Shown here piece by piece: positions 8,125 to 14,431 of a stretch of 22,975 bases of DNA. The translations under genes were made by a program, and so were the position numbers. Below the pieces are notes generated by a model, which was not told the DNA's origin, did no database searches, and was given only the letters and a program-made list of their open reading frames with translations. This stretch comes from Collinsella sp. Lineage in GTDB: Bacteria; Actinomycetota; Coriobacteriia; Coriobacteriales; Coriobacteriaceae. Positions within the stretch are counted from its first letter, which is position 1. Each line of letters opens with the position of its first letter. The stretch is taken from positions 1-22,975 of the forward strand of contig JAIIWC010000027.1 of assembly GCA_022745215.1 (NCBI GenBank), given 5' to 3'.

Positions 8125-8344
8125 CAGATGCAAGTGAGTAGGCTTTTTTGGATCTGCCGAGCACATCGCGGCAAGTGCTCAATAAAATCGCAGGTCAGGG
8201 CTGTGGCGTTTTGAGGTGTGCTCGGCATCCCGCCAAAAGCCTACTCACTTGGTTTTACTGCTAGAAAACCGCCGCGAGGGAAAGTAGCTCCCTCGCGGCG
8301 GTTTTTGGCGTTTGCCCAGATAAAACCTGCCAAAATAAACCTGT
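8125..8344. repeat. 220-bp structured intergenic repeat, copy 1
   Basis: This stretch is repeated in the same orientation at 16162-16379. Its left part is a long imperfect palindrome: arms 8131-8165 and 8217-8251 share CAAGTGAGTAGGCTTTT and TGCCGAGCACA. A second nested stem inside runs from CTCAATAAAATCGCAG to CTGTGGCGTTTTGAG. Its right part holds a strong 15-bp hairpin (8267-8303) and the AAACCTGCC motif. It sits between convergent genes and ends 14 bases from the stop codon of the LuxR gene at 8359. Confidence 0.8.
8267..8306. terminator. Bidirectional intrinsic terminator inside repeat copy 1
   Basis: AACCGCCGCGAGGGA (8267-8281) pairs perfectly with 8289-8303. TTTTT follows on the plus strand and TTTT follows on the minus strand, so it can stop transcripts from both sides between the ABC permease and the convergent LuxR gene. 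Confidence 0.8.
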
Positions 8345-8360
8345 CCCTTTTTGGCAGGTT
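8324..8360 (-). terminator. Terminator hairpin overlapping the LuxR stop codon
   Basis: AACCTGCCAAAA (8324-8335) pairs exactly with TTTTGGCAGGTT (8349-8360). Read on the minus strand the stem is followed by TTTTATC, so it would terminate the LuxR transcript. The arm at 8349-8360 includes two bases of that gene's stop codon. A related motif recurs inverted at 22604-22651. Confidence 0.6.
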
Positions 8361-9324
8361 ATCGCTTCCAAAAGTGGAGGATGAGCGTGGTGCGGTTTTG
8401 CTGCTCGGTTTTGACCAGGATGTTGTGGATGTGGGTCTTGACGGTGCCCACGGCAAGGAATAGCTCGTCAGCGATCTCTTGGTTCGACTTGCCCAGCACA
8501 ACCAAGCGCATGACTTCGGTCTCGCGGTTGGAGAGCTTGTAGGCGTTGCGATAGAAAGGCATCTGCTCTTCGATATGCCGGTCAAGATCGCTGACGTTCT
8601 TTTCCTCGGGCGCTTCCTGCATGCGGATCGAAAGCACGTGGTAGGAGTAGATAATCAGCAGAATTGCAAAGTAGCACGCAAAGACGTTTTCGCTAAAGTT
8701 GCGCTCGGACAGATATAGCTGCAGCCAAGAGGGCGCCAGGCTCATGGGGACAACAAGGATGTTGTAGAAATCCTCGGCAACGATGCAACCGACCAGAATT
8801 GCGCCGATAATCAGGTGCTTTCGTTGGTTGTTAACGCGTGCCTTCAGCTCAACTTTTGTACTCTTATGAGCCGTCCAAAAGATATACAGTCCCACAAAGA
8901 CAAGGAATACCTGACGCATCGTGTAGTAGAGCCACTGATGCATGGGGCCGGAGGGGACAGCGACGATAATCAGCGACTCGCACAGCAAAAACGTCAAGAC
9001 GGGGATAGCGAACTGCTTTTTAGAATGTTTGTCGAGCAGGTCCATGGCAATCAGCCAAATAAAAGCCTGCGAAGCGGTCGCCACAAGGGTTCGCATTACA
9101 GGCATGGTAATTGAGTAATAGTCGCTGGCCGGAAAACTCTGGTTTTGCAATGTGTATTCAAAAAAGAAGATCTCGGTCATCTCGATGGCATAGCAGATAA
9201 ATACGCCGCTGCCATAGATAAAGAAGCGTCGACGAGACGAGGCATAGGCGGCAAGCGAAAGCACTGCCGTCACAATACAGATTACGAGTATTGCTAGGGT
9301 ATAGAAGAACATCAGAGTGTTCAT
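8359..9324 (-). CDS. Membrane-bound LuxR-type transcriptional regulator with seven predicted helices
   Basis: A 321-aa protein in two parts. Residues 1-235 contain about seven hydrophobic segments (near 4-28, 36-58, 72-96, 105-125, 135-152, 170-193, 214-234). Residues 264-310 are a LuxR/GerE helix-turn-helix (LSNRETEVMRLVVLGKSNQEIADELFLAVGT split around residues 264-294, then VKTHIHNIL). The helices probably sense a signal in or across the membrane and pass it to the DNA-binding domain in the same chain. Such one-component membrane LuxR proteins are abundant in Coriobacteriia (family knowledge). GGTGA near the ATG at 9324 is a moderate ribosome binding site. It is divergent from ptcA, so it is the likely regulator of agmatine catabolism (inference). 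Confidence 0.9.
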   Translation of the reverse strand: MNTLMFFYTLAILVICIVTAVLSLAAYASSRRRFFIYGSGVFICYAIEMTEIFFFEYTLQNQSFPASDYYSITMPVMRTLVATASQAFIWLIAMDLLDKHSKKQFAIPVLTFLLCESLIIVAVPSGPMHQWLYYTMRQVFLVFVGLYIFWTAHKSTKVELKARVNNQRKHLIIGAILVGCIVAEDFYNILVVPMSLAPSWLQLYLSERNFSENVFACYFAILLIIYSYHVLSIRMQEAPEEKNVSDLDRHIEEQMPFYRNAYKLSNRETEVMRLVVLGKSNQEIADELFLAVGTVKTHIHNILVKTEQQNRTTLILHFWKR

Positions 9325-9654
9325 CTGTCACCGTCCCATCTCATTTAATCTATGGCCGAACCCTGTATATCCTGTGGGGTATAGACGTCTCGACCCTTCG
9401 TTCCATTGCGGATTAGGCGCCGAGATACAGGATAGCCGCATACCGTTCGCGGTTCTAGATAGTAAACCCCCTGTAAACTCTTGACCTGCGGGTTTATATT
9501 GGATTAGAGGGGATGTAACTCCGTGAACGGTCTTTAATCCCGAATAAACTAGGTAAAAATTGCATACGGGTGAATGATGGTGTTGTCAACACGAGGCGTG
9601 ATGTACGAGCGCCTCTCAGTAATAGTCGGCAAGACCGGCGGAAAGGAAATCGAC
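9325..9654. promoter_or_regulatory. Divergent control region between membrane LuxR gene and ptcA
   Basis: There is no gene here. TATCCTGT (9368-9375) and ACAGGATA (9427-9434) are perfect inverted copies 51 bases apart, with further CCTGT words at 9362 and about 9470. ACCG-TTCG-CGGT (9442-9453) is a small palindrome. TTGACC at 9481-9486 is the best -35 for ptcA, but its -10 is unclear. Transcription from there would give a leader of more than 100 bases. These are candidate binding sites for the LuxR protein. Confidence 0.35.
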
Positions 9655-10728
9655 ATGGCACTGCCTAAGGATTTCATCGACACCAACGACTTCACCAAAG
9701 AGCAGATCCTGGCTATCGAGGATCTTGGCCTGGCAATGAAGAAGGCCATCAAGGTTGACGGTTATTATCCGCACCTGCTCCGCAACAAGAGCCTTGGCAT
9801 GATCTTCCAGCAGGTTTCCACCCGCACCCGTCTTTCCTTCGAGACCGCTATGTGCGACCTTGGCGGCCACGCTCAGTTCTACGGCCCTGGTACCATCCAG
9901 CTCGGTGGCCACGAGTCCCTGGGTGACACCGCCCGCGTCATGGGCGACCTGCTCGACATCATGATGGCCCGCGTTGACCGTCACAAGGACGTCGTCGGCC
10001 TCGCCGAGGGCTCCGCTGTGCCCGTCATTAACGGCATGTCCGAGTTCAACCATCCCACGCAGGAGATGGGCGACCTCATGACCATGCTCGAGAACCTCCC
10101 CGAGGGCAAGAAGATCGAGGACTGCACCCTGGCCTTCATCGGCGACGCCACCCAGGTCTGCGTCTCCCTCATGTTCATTGCCTCCAAGGTCGGCATGAAG
10201 TTCGTCCAGTTTGGACCTAAGGGCCATCAGATTCCCGACGGTGGCCTGCATGTTGGCACCGTTGAGGAGCGCGCCGAGTTCGGCAAGCAGATGATGGCCA
10301 TCGCCGAGGAGAACTGCAAGGTTTCCGGCGGCTCCATCGTCATCTCCGACGACATCGAGTGCATCAAGGGCGCCGACTTCATCTACACCGACGTGTGGTA
10401 CGGCCTGTACGACGAGGAGGTCTCGGGCGAGAACTACATGGACGTGTTCTATCCCAAGTATCAGGTCACCATGGACATGATGAACTTCGCCGGTCCTAAC
10501 TCCAAGTTCATGCACTGCCTGCCGGCCACCCGCAACGAGGAAGTCGTCGACGAGGTCATGGACGATCCCGAGCGCTCCCTGTGCTGGGTCGAGGCCGAGA
10601 ACCGCAAGCACTCCATCCGCGCTCTCCTTGCCGCTCTGGGCAAGCGCACCCCGCTCAACGACGAGGGTGTCGAGTACTCCGCCAAGGCTGAGCTCCACGC
10701 CGCTCTCGAGGCGCTCGAGCAGCTCTAA
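9655..10728 (+). CDS. ptcA: Putrescine carbamoyltransferase
   Basis: A 357-aa enzyme of the aspartate/ornithine carbamoyltransferase family that phosphorolyses N-carbamoylputrescine to putrescine and carbamoyl phosphate in the agmatine deiminase pathway. The carbamoyl-phosphate sites are STRTR (55-59), HPTQ (133-136) and HCLPA (287-291). The text around them (YYPHLLRNKSLGMIFQQ, IQLGGHE, VINGMSEFNHPTQEMGD, TDVWYGLY) resembles the Enterococcus putrescine enzyme rather than ornithine carbamoyltransferase, and an extra C-terminal helix is present. GAAAGGA six to eight bases before the ATG at 9655 fixes the start; the frame extends upstream without such a site. Adjacent agmatine deiminase and permease genes support the assignment. 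No carbamate kinase follows it here. Confidence 0.93.
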   Translation: MALPKDFIDTNDFTKEQILAIEDLGLAMKKAIKVDGYYPHLLRNKSLGMIFQQVSTRTRLSFETAMCDLGGHAQFYGPGTIQLGGHESLGDTARVMGDLLDIMMARVDRHKDVVGLAEGSAVPVINGMSEFNHPTQEMGDLMTMLENLPEGKKIEDCTLAFIGDATQVCVSLMFIASKVGMKFVQFGPKGHQIPDGGLHVGTVEERAEFGKQMMAIAEENCKVSGGSIVISDDIECIKGADFIYTDVWYGLYDEEVSGENYMDVFYPKYQVTMDMMNFAGPNSKFMHCLPATRNEEVVDEVMDDPERSLCWVEAENRKHSIRALLAALGKRTPLNDEGVEYSAKAELHAALEALEQL

Positions 10729-10860
10729 GCCCCAAGGCTTTTAAAAGCACGTTTGCGGGCGGCGGATGCTCGTCTCCTGTCGCCCGCTCACCGAGGCTCA
10801 AGCGATTGCCTTAGTGCCTTGGGCCTCGGATCTGTCCAAGACTGAGCAAAGGAGCTCATC
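10729..10860 (+). promoter_or_regulatory. Hairpins in the ptcA-permease gap
   Basis: GCGGGCG (10755-10761) pairs with CGCCCGC (10781-10787), and CCGAGGC (10791-10797) pairs with GCCTCGG (10823-10829) with extra AAG/CTT pairs inside. Neither is followed by a U tract. They may stabilise the upstream message or reduce readthrough within the operon rather than end it (inference). Confidence 0.4.
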
Positions 10861-12300
10861 ATGAGCGACGGAAAGAAAAAGCTTTCCTTTTTGACGGTCA
10901 TTTCGACCATCATCTGCGTCGTCTTCGTTTGCGAGGCCGCCGCTCCTGCTGCTGCTATTGGCAACCAGCAGTTCTTCTGGTGGATCTTCCTGATCCTGAC
11001 CTTCCTGCTTCCCTACGGCATGGTCGTCGCCGAGCTCGGCACCACCTATGACGGCGAGGGTGGCATTTACGACTGGGTACGCGATGGCCTGGGCGACAAG
11101 TGGGGCGCCCGCATTTCGTACTACTACTGGGTTAACTACCCGCTGTGGATTGCCTCGCTGGCCACCATGTTCCCCGATATCTTGGGCATGGTCTTTGGCG
11201 TCGAGTTCAACCTGATCGCCAAGATGGGTATCGATCTTGCTTTTGTGTGGATCGTATACCTCATGGGTCGCTCCAAGGCGGCCGACTCCGAGTGGGTCCT
11301 TAACGGCGGCGCGATCATCAAGGTCGCTGTTGCCGTGGTCGTCGGTGCTCTGGGCATTTGGTACGCCATGGAGAATGGCTTTGCGAACGATATGTCCGCT
11401 ACCACCTTCCTGCCCGAGCTCACCAACACCAACGCACTCGGCTACCTGTCGATCATCATCTTTAACTTCATGGGCTTCGAGGTCATCTGCACCATGACCG
11501 ACGACATGGCCGATCCCGCTCGCGACATTCCCAAGGCAATCATCGTCGGTGGCCTGTCCATCGCCGTGATCTACCTGTTCGCTGGCTTTGGCATCGGCGC
11601 TGCGGTGCCGGCCGATTCCATCGACCCCGACTACGGCATGATCGTCGCAGTCCAGACCATGGTGGGCGACTCCATGATCTTTAAGGTCATCTGCATCGCC
11701 TTCCTGATCACCCTGTTCGCCAACATGGCCGCCTGGTCCTTCGGCGTTAACTCCGTCGCTCGCTACGCTGCCGAGCACGGCAACATGCCCAAGGTCTTCG
11801 CCTCGATGATCTCGGATGACGATATGCCCAACGGCGCCAACCTGGTCAACGCCATCGTTGCCTCTCTGGTGCTGTGCCTGCAGCTGGTTCCCATCGACGC
11901 CATCTCCAACGGTGTTTTCTGGATGCTCTTCGGCACCTCCGTTGTCTTCCTGCTGCTTACCTACATCCCGATGTTCCCGGCATTCCTCAACCTTCGTAAG
12001 AACGACCCCAACCGCGAGCGCATCTTCACGTTCCCGTTTAAGGGCGCCATGATGAAGGTCATGCTGGCCATCCCCTGCATCGAGCTGGTCCTGGCCATCG
12101 TCGCAACGCTGGTGCCGTTCTCCGCCGCCGAGATTGGCGACAAGCTCCCGATGATCGTTATCTTCATCGTGCTCGTGCTCATCGGCGAGGTCGTCCGCGT
12201 CGTCAGCGCTAAGGGCCGCGAGACCGAGTACAAGGGTCTGACCCCTGAGCTCGCAGCCCAGCGTCTCGCTGAGGAGGCCGCCGAGGCCGAGGAGAACTAG
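10861..12300 (+). CDS. APC-family permease, probable agmatine/putrescine exchanger (copy 1)
   Basis: A 479-aa amino acid-polyamine-organocation permease with about 12 hydrophobic segments. The conserved N-terminal region has EAAAPAAAIGNQQFFWWIF, LPYGMVVAELG and DGEGGIYDWV; central landmarks are FNFMGFEV and DPARDIPKA. The C-terminus is a charged Glu/Ala-rich tail. AAAGGAG seven bases before the ATG at 10861 is a good start signal. It lies between putrescine carbamoyltransferase and agmatine deiminase, so it most likely exchanges external agmatine for internal putrescine at the cell membrane, the job of AguD in other bacteria. This is inferred from context, because the family also carries many other amino acids. 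A close paralogue lies at 14421. Confidence 0.88.
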   Translation: MSDGKKKLSFLTVISTIICVVFVCEAAAPAAAIGNQQFFWWIFLILTFLLPYGMVVAELGTTYDGEGGIYDWVRDGLGDKWGARISYYYWVNYPLWIASLATMFPDILGMVFGVEFNLIAKMGIDLAFVWIVYLMGRSKAADSEWVLNGGAIIKVAVAVVVGALGIWYAMENGFANDMSATTFLPELTNTNALGYLSIIIFNFMGFEVICTMTDDMADPARDIPKAIIVGGLSIAVIYLFAGFGIGAAVPADSIDPDYGMIVAVQTMVGDSMIFKVICIAFLITLFANMAAWSFGVNSVARYAAEHGNMPKVFASMISDDDMPNGANLVNAIVASLVLCLQLVPIDAISNGVFWMLFGTSVVFLLLTYIPMFPAFLNLRKNDPNRERIFTFPFKGAMMKVMLAIPCIELVLAIVATLVPFSAAEIGDKLPMIVIFIVLVLIGEVVRVVSAKGRETEYKGLTPELAAQRLAEEAAEAEEN

Positions 12301-12668
12301 AGCACCCGGTTCTGGGGCTCCAACCCTCCTCGTGTACCAACGCGCGCTTCGTCGGGCTTGTCGCTCCCGACTCCGGGCACTCTAGCCTCTTCGGAGGCGT
12401 GTCCAAGCGACAGGTTTGCTAACCATTCCCCCGGGGTGGGTGTGAGCGATAGCTCCGGTAACCACCGCCCACCCCAATCTCTCTTCCGTATCCTTCGTGC
12501 GTTTTGTCTCCGCGCACTTGGTTACGTCGTCGCTTGCCGGTGCGATTCCGTGAAAACCGGCACCGGGCGCCCCGACCTTTGCCGGGGAACGGGCGCCTAC
12601 CATCTCTTGGTTTTAGGCTGCGGGTAACCCGCCCGCAGCAAGCGATCGTTCGATTTGGAGGAAATCTT
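12301..12668 (+). promoter_or_regulatory. Structured 368-base leader between permease 1 and aguA1
   Basis: There is no credible gene. Several hairpins follow one another: GCCTC-TTCG-GAGGC (12385-12398, a UUCG tetraloop), a GGGGTGGG/CCCACCCC pair near 12434-12474, a CCGGTGC/GCACCGG pair near 12538-12564, and GCTGCGGG (12617-12624) with CCCGCAGC (12632-12639). The last one ends shortly before the TTGGAGG ribosome binding site of aguA1. This is unusually long and folded for an intra-operon gap. It may hold a separate promoter or a post-transcriptional control element. Confidence 0.4.
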
Positions 12669-13874
12669 ATGCGTACGATCACCGAGTCCGAGTCCACCCC
12701 CAAGGCCGACGGCTTCTTCATGCCCGCCGAGTTCGCCCCGCAGGATCGCGTGTGGATGGGCTGGCCCCACCGCACCGACACCTGGGCCCACGGCGCCAAG
12801 CCGGCCCAGAAGCAGTATGCCGCCATCGCCCGCGCCATCTCCGAGTTCACCCCGGTCTATATGTGCGCCAACCAGGTCGACTACGCCAACTGCAAGGCCG
12901 TCTTCGAGAACGACGAGAACGTCACCGTCATCGAGATGACCACCGACGACGCCTGGTTCCGCGACACCGCCGCCACCTACGTCATCAACGGCAAGGGCGA
13001 GAAGCGCGCCAACCACTGGCACTTCAACGCCTACGGCGGCCTCGTCGACGGCCTGTACTTCCCGTGGGACAAGGACGAGCAGATCGCCCTCAAGATGGCT
13101 GAGCTCTCCGGCTGCCGCCGCTATCGTCCCGATGACATGATCCTCGAGGGCGGCTCCATCACCGTCGACGGCGAGGGCACCCTTGTCGTGACCGACCAGT
13201 GCCTGCTTTCCCCGGGCCGCACCTGCTCTGCGGTGCTCGAGGAGGAAGAGGATCCCGAGTCCATCTGGCCCAAGTACCACAAGAAGTTTGAGCCCTGGAG
13301 CGAGGAACTCCGCGCCTACATGGACGAGCACCTCAAGGATTACCTGGGTGTCGAGAAGGTCATCTGGGTCAAGGAGGGCATCGATCCCGAGGAGACCAAC
13401 GGTCACATCGACGACGTCGCCACGTTCATCGCCCCGGGCGTCATGGCCTGCATCTGGACCGACGATCCCGAGTATCCGTTCTACGAGCAGTGCCACGCTG
13501 CCTACGAGACCCTCTCCAACGCCGTTGACGCCAAGGGCCGCAAGATGAAGGTCTACAAGCTCTGCATGCCCGTGAACCCGCTGTTCATGGACCAGGCTTC
13601 CTGCGACACCATCGACGCCGACGAGAACGCCGAGCCGCGCGTCCCCGACGAGCCGCTGATCGCCTCTTACATGAACTACCTGGTCACCAACCACGGCGTT
13701 ATCGTCCCGCAGTACGGCGACGAGAACGACCAGCTGGCCGTTGACACGCTCCAGAAGATCTACGACGAGGTCTGGGGCGAGGGCGTCTACAAGTGCGTCG
13801 GCGTTCAGTCCGAGCAGGTCGTCTTCGGCGGCGGCAACATCCACTGCATCACGCAGCAGGAGCCGTCCGCGTAA
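12669..13874 (+). CDS. aguA: Agmatine deiminase, divergent copy 1
   Basis: A 401-aa agmatine iminohydrolase of the guanidino-modifying (pentein) superfamily, hydrolysing agmatine to N-carbamoylputrescine and ammonia. Catalytic residues are kept: Asp99 in WFRD, Glu160 in ILEGGS, His246 and Asp248 in NGHIDD, and Cys393 in GGGNIHCITQQ. Two things are odd. After WxRD the family sequence is GP, but here it is TAATYV. A charged insertion of about 28 residues (around 184-222, with a run of Glu) is absent from copy 2 at 17437, which has the usual length. The start at 12669 has GGAGG seven bases upstream. It is third gene of the ptcA operon. Either a working agmatine deiminase or one with shifted substrate preference fits. 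Confidence 0.9.
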   Translation: MRTITESESTPKADGFFMPAEFAPQDRVWMGWPHRTDTWAHGAKPAQKQYAAIARAISEFTPVYMCANQVDYANCKAVFENDENVTVIEMTTDDAWFRDTAATYVINGKGEKRANHWHFNAYGGLVDGLYFPWDKDEQIALKMAELSGCRRYRPDDMILEGGSITVDGEGTLVVTDQCLLSPGRTCSAVLEEEEDPESIWPKYHKKFEPWSEELRAYMDEHLKDYLGVEKVIWVKEGIDPEETNGHIDDVATFIAPGVMACIWTDDPEYPFYEQCHAAYETLSNAVDAKGRKMKVYKLCMPVNPLFMDQASCDTIDADENAEPRVPDEPLIASYMNYLVTNHGVIVPQYGDENDQLAVDTLQKIYDEVWGEGVYKCVGVQSEQVVFGGGNIHCITQQEPSA

Positions 13875-13886
13875 TTGTCTGGCTTC

Positions 13887-13973
13887 CTGAGGCACGGCAC
13901 CTTCCCGTTCATTCGTCGCTTGCGTACCAAAGTACGCGGCGCTCCTCTTTCACGGGAATCTGCCGCACCTCAG
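13887..13973 (+). terminator. Long interrupted hairpin after aguA1
   Basis: Three successive stems stack: CTGAGG/CCTCAG (13887-13892, 13968-13973), CGGCA/TGCCG (13895-13899, 13961-13965) and TTCCCGT/ACGGGAA (13902-13908, 13952-13958). A top hairpin, GCGTAC-CAAA-GTACGC (13922-13937), sits in the loop. It starts 13 bases after the aguA1 stop codon. There is no U tract, so it may protect the mRNA 3' end, with termination at the next element. Confidence 0.5.
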
Positions 13974-13976
13974 AAA

Positions 13977-14076
13977 CCCAGCCGATCAATCGGACAGTCG
14001 GTGAATCGCACCGTGACCATCTCGGGGCATTGATGGTCTGGTCACTTGATGTCTTGGTCGGCTGGGTTTTTTCTTT
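13977..14076 (+). terminator. Multibranched terminator-like RNA element
   Basis: CCCAGCCGA (13977-13985) pairs with TCGGCTGGG (14058-14066), which is followed by TTTTTTCTTT, the signature of an intrinsic terminator. The 72-base loop is itself folded: CGGTG-CACCG (13999-14013), plus two mutually exclusive stems, GACCATC/GATGGTC (14015-14021, 14032-14038) and GTGACC/GGTCAC (14013-14018, 14040-14045). It probably ends the ptcA-aguA1 transcript. The alternative pairings suggest it could also act as a switch for the permease gene downstream. Confidence 0.6.
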
Positions 14077-14107
14077 GGGCACTCCGTTGCCTCCACTTCG
14101 GAGTGCC
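14077..14107 (+). terminator. Second hairpin, 9-bp stem
   Basis: GGGCACTCC near 14077-14085 pairs with GGAGTGCCC near 14099-14107, followed by the pyrimidine-rich GCCTCTTTG. It directly follows the U tract of the preceding element and may back it up. Confidence 0.5.
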
Positions 14108-14119
14108 CGCCTCTTTGAT

Positions 14120-14198
14120 TGAGTACGCGTCTGATCTGGGATTTATTGCGGGTTAGGCCAATTGTTCGCTTGAATTTCCCAGGTCAGACGCGTATTCA
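14120..14198. repeat. Long palindrome, 22-bp stem with 35-base loop
   Basis: 14120-14141 and 14177-14198 are complementary along 22 positions, counting two G-U pairs. The core is ACGCGTCTGA against TCAGACGCGT. No U tract follows. It is either a structural RNA element in the leader of the second permease or a mobile palindromic repeat. Confidence 0.6.
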
Positions 14199-14248
14199 AT
14201 TGCTGATAGTTTCCGGTTGCGAGCGCGACCGTTTTGATCGGAGTATCT

Positions 14249-14431
14249 ATGTACCAGCGTATCGTTATCTACACGCGCCTGTTCCGCGAGCGTTGGTCCA
14301 ACAATTGCATCCTCTCTTCTCTTTGGGATGGCACCTGCACCGGTGACGCGGCCTGCAACCCTACCTTGGGCTGCGCCTTCGGTACAGATGCCATCCTTTT
14401 TGCTGTAGGGGGAGCGTGCCGTGGCAGGTAA
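14249..14431 (+). CDS. Possible small leader ORF overlapping the second permease start
   Basis: A 60-codon frame from ATG 14249 with GGAG five bases upstream. It reads MYQRIVIYTRLFRERWSNNC, then a cysteine-containing, moderately hydrophobic remainder ending GGACRGR. It overlaps the first 11 bases of the permease gene in another frame, so translation of one would affect the other. I recognise no domain. It also overlaps a hairpin, GATGGCA/TGCCATC near 14332-14397, followed by CTTTTT. It may be a regulatory leader peptide or merely an open frame in structured leader RNA. Confidence 0.25.
   Translation: MYQRIVIYTRLFRERWSNNCILSSLWDGTCTGDAACNPTLGCAFGTDAILFAVGGACRGR
14330..14404 (+). promoter_or_regulatory. 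Attenuator-like hairpin before permease 2
   Basis: GATGGCA and TGCCATC enclose about 50 bases and are followed by CTTTTT, only some 15 bases before the AGGGGGAG ribosome binding site of the permease at 14421. A terminator placed just before a gene is typical of attenuation or riboswitch control. The sequence GGGATGGCACC recalls but does not match the T-box antiterminator consensus. Confidence 0.4.

Noticed and set aside
9616..10698. 360-codon minus-strand frame opposite ptcA, and similar long frames opposite aguA1 (12597-13895), permease 1 (10798-11778), aguA2 (17404-18663) and the AlbA_2 gene (18524-20014)
   Set aside because: All are shadows of confidently assigned genes. They lack ribosome binding sites and recognisable domains.
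14325..14400. T-box riboswitch before permease 2
   Set aside because: GGGATGGCACC is close to, but not, the GGGTGGNACCGCG consensus, and I could not identify Stem I or a specifier loop. Kept only as a general attenuator hypothesis.
12301..14420. Guanidine riboswitch (ykkC or mini-ykkC) in the agmatine locus leaders
   Set aside because: The conserved ykkC segments and the paired ACGR-loop hairpins of mini-ykkC were not found by eye. A covariance-model search would be decisive.
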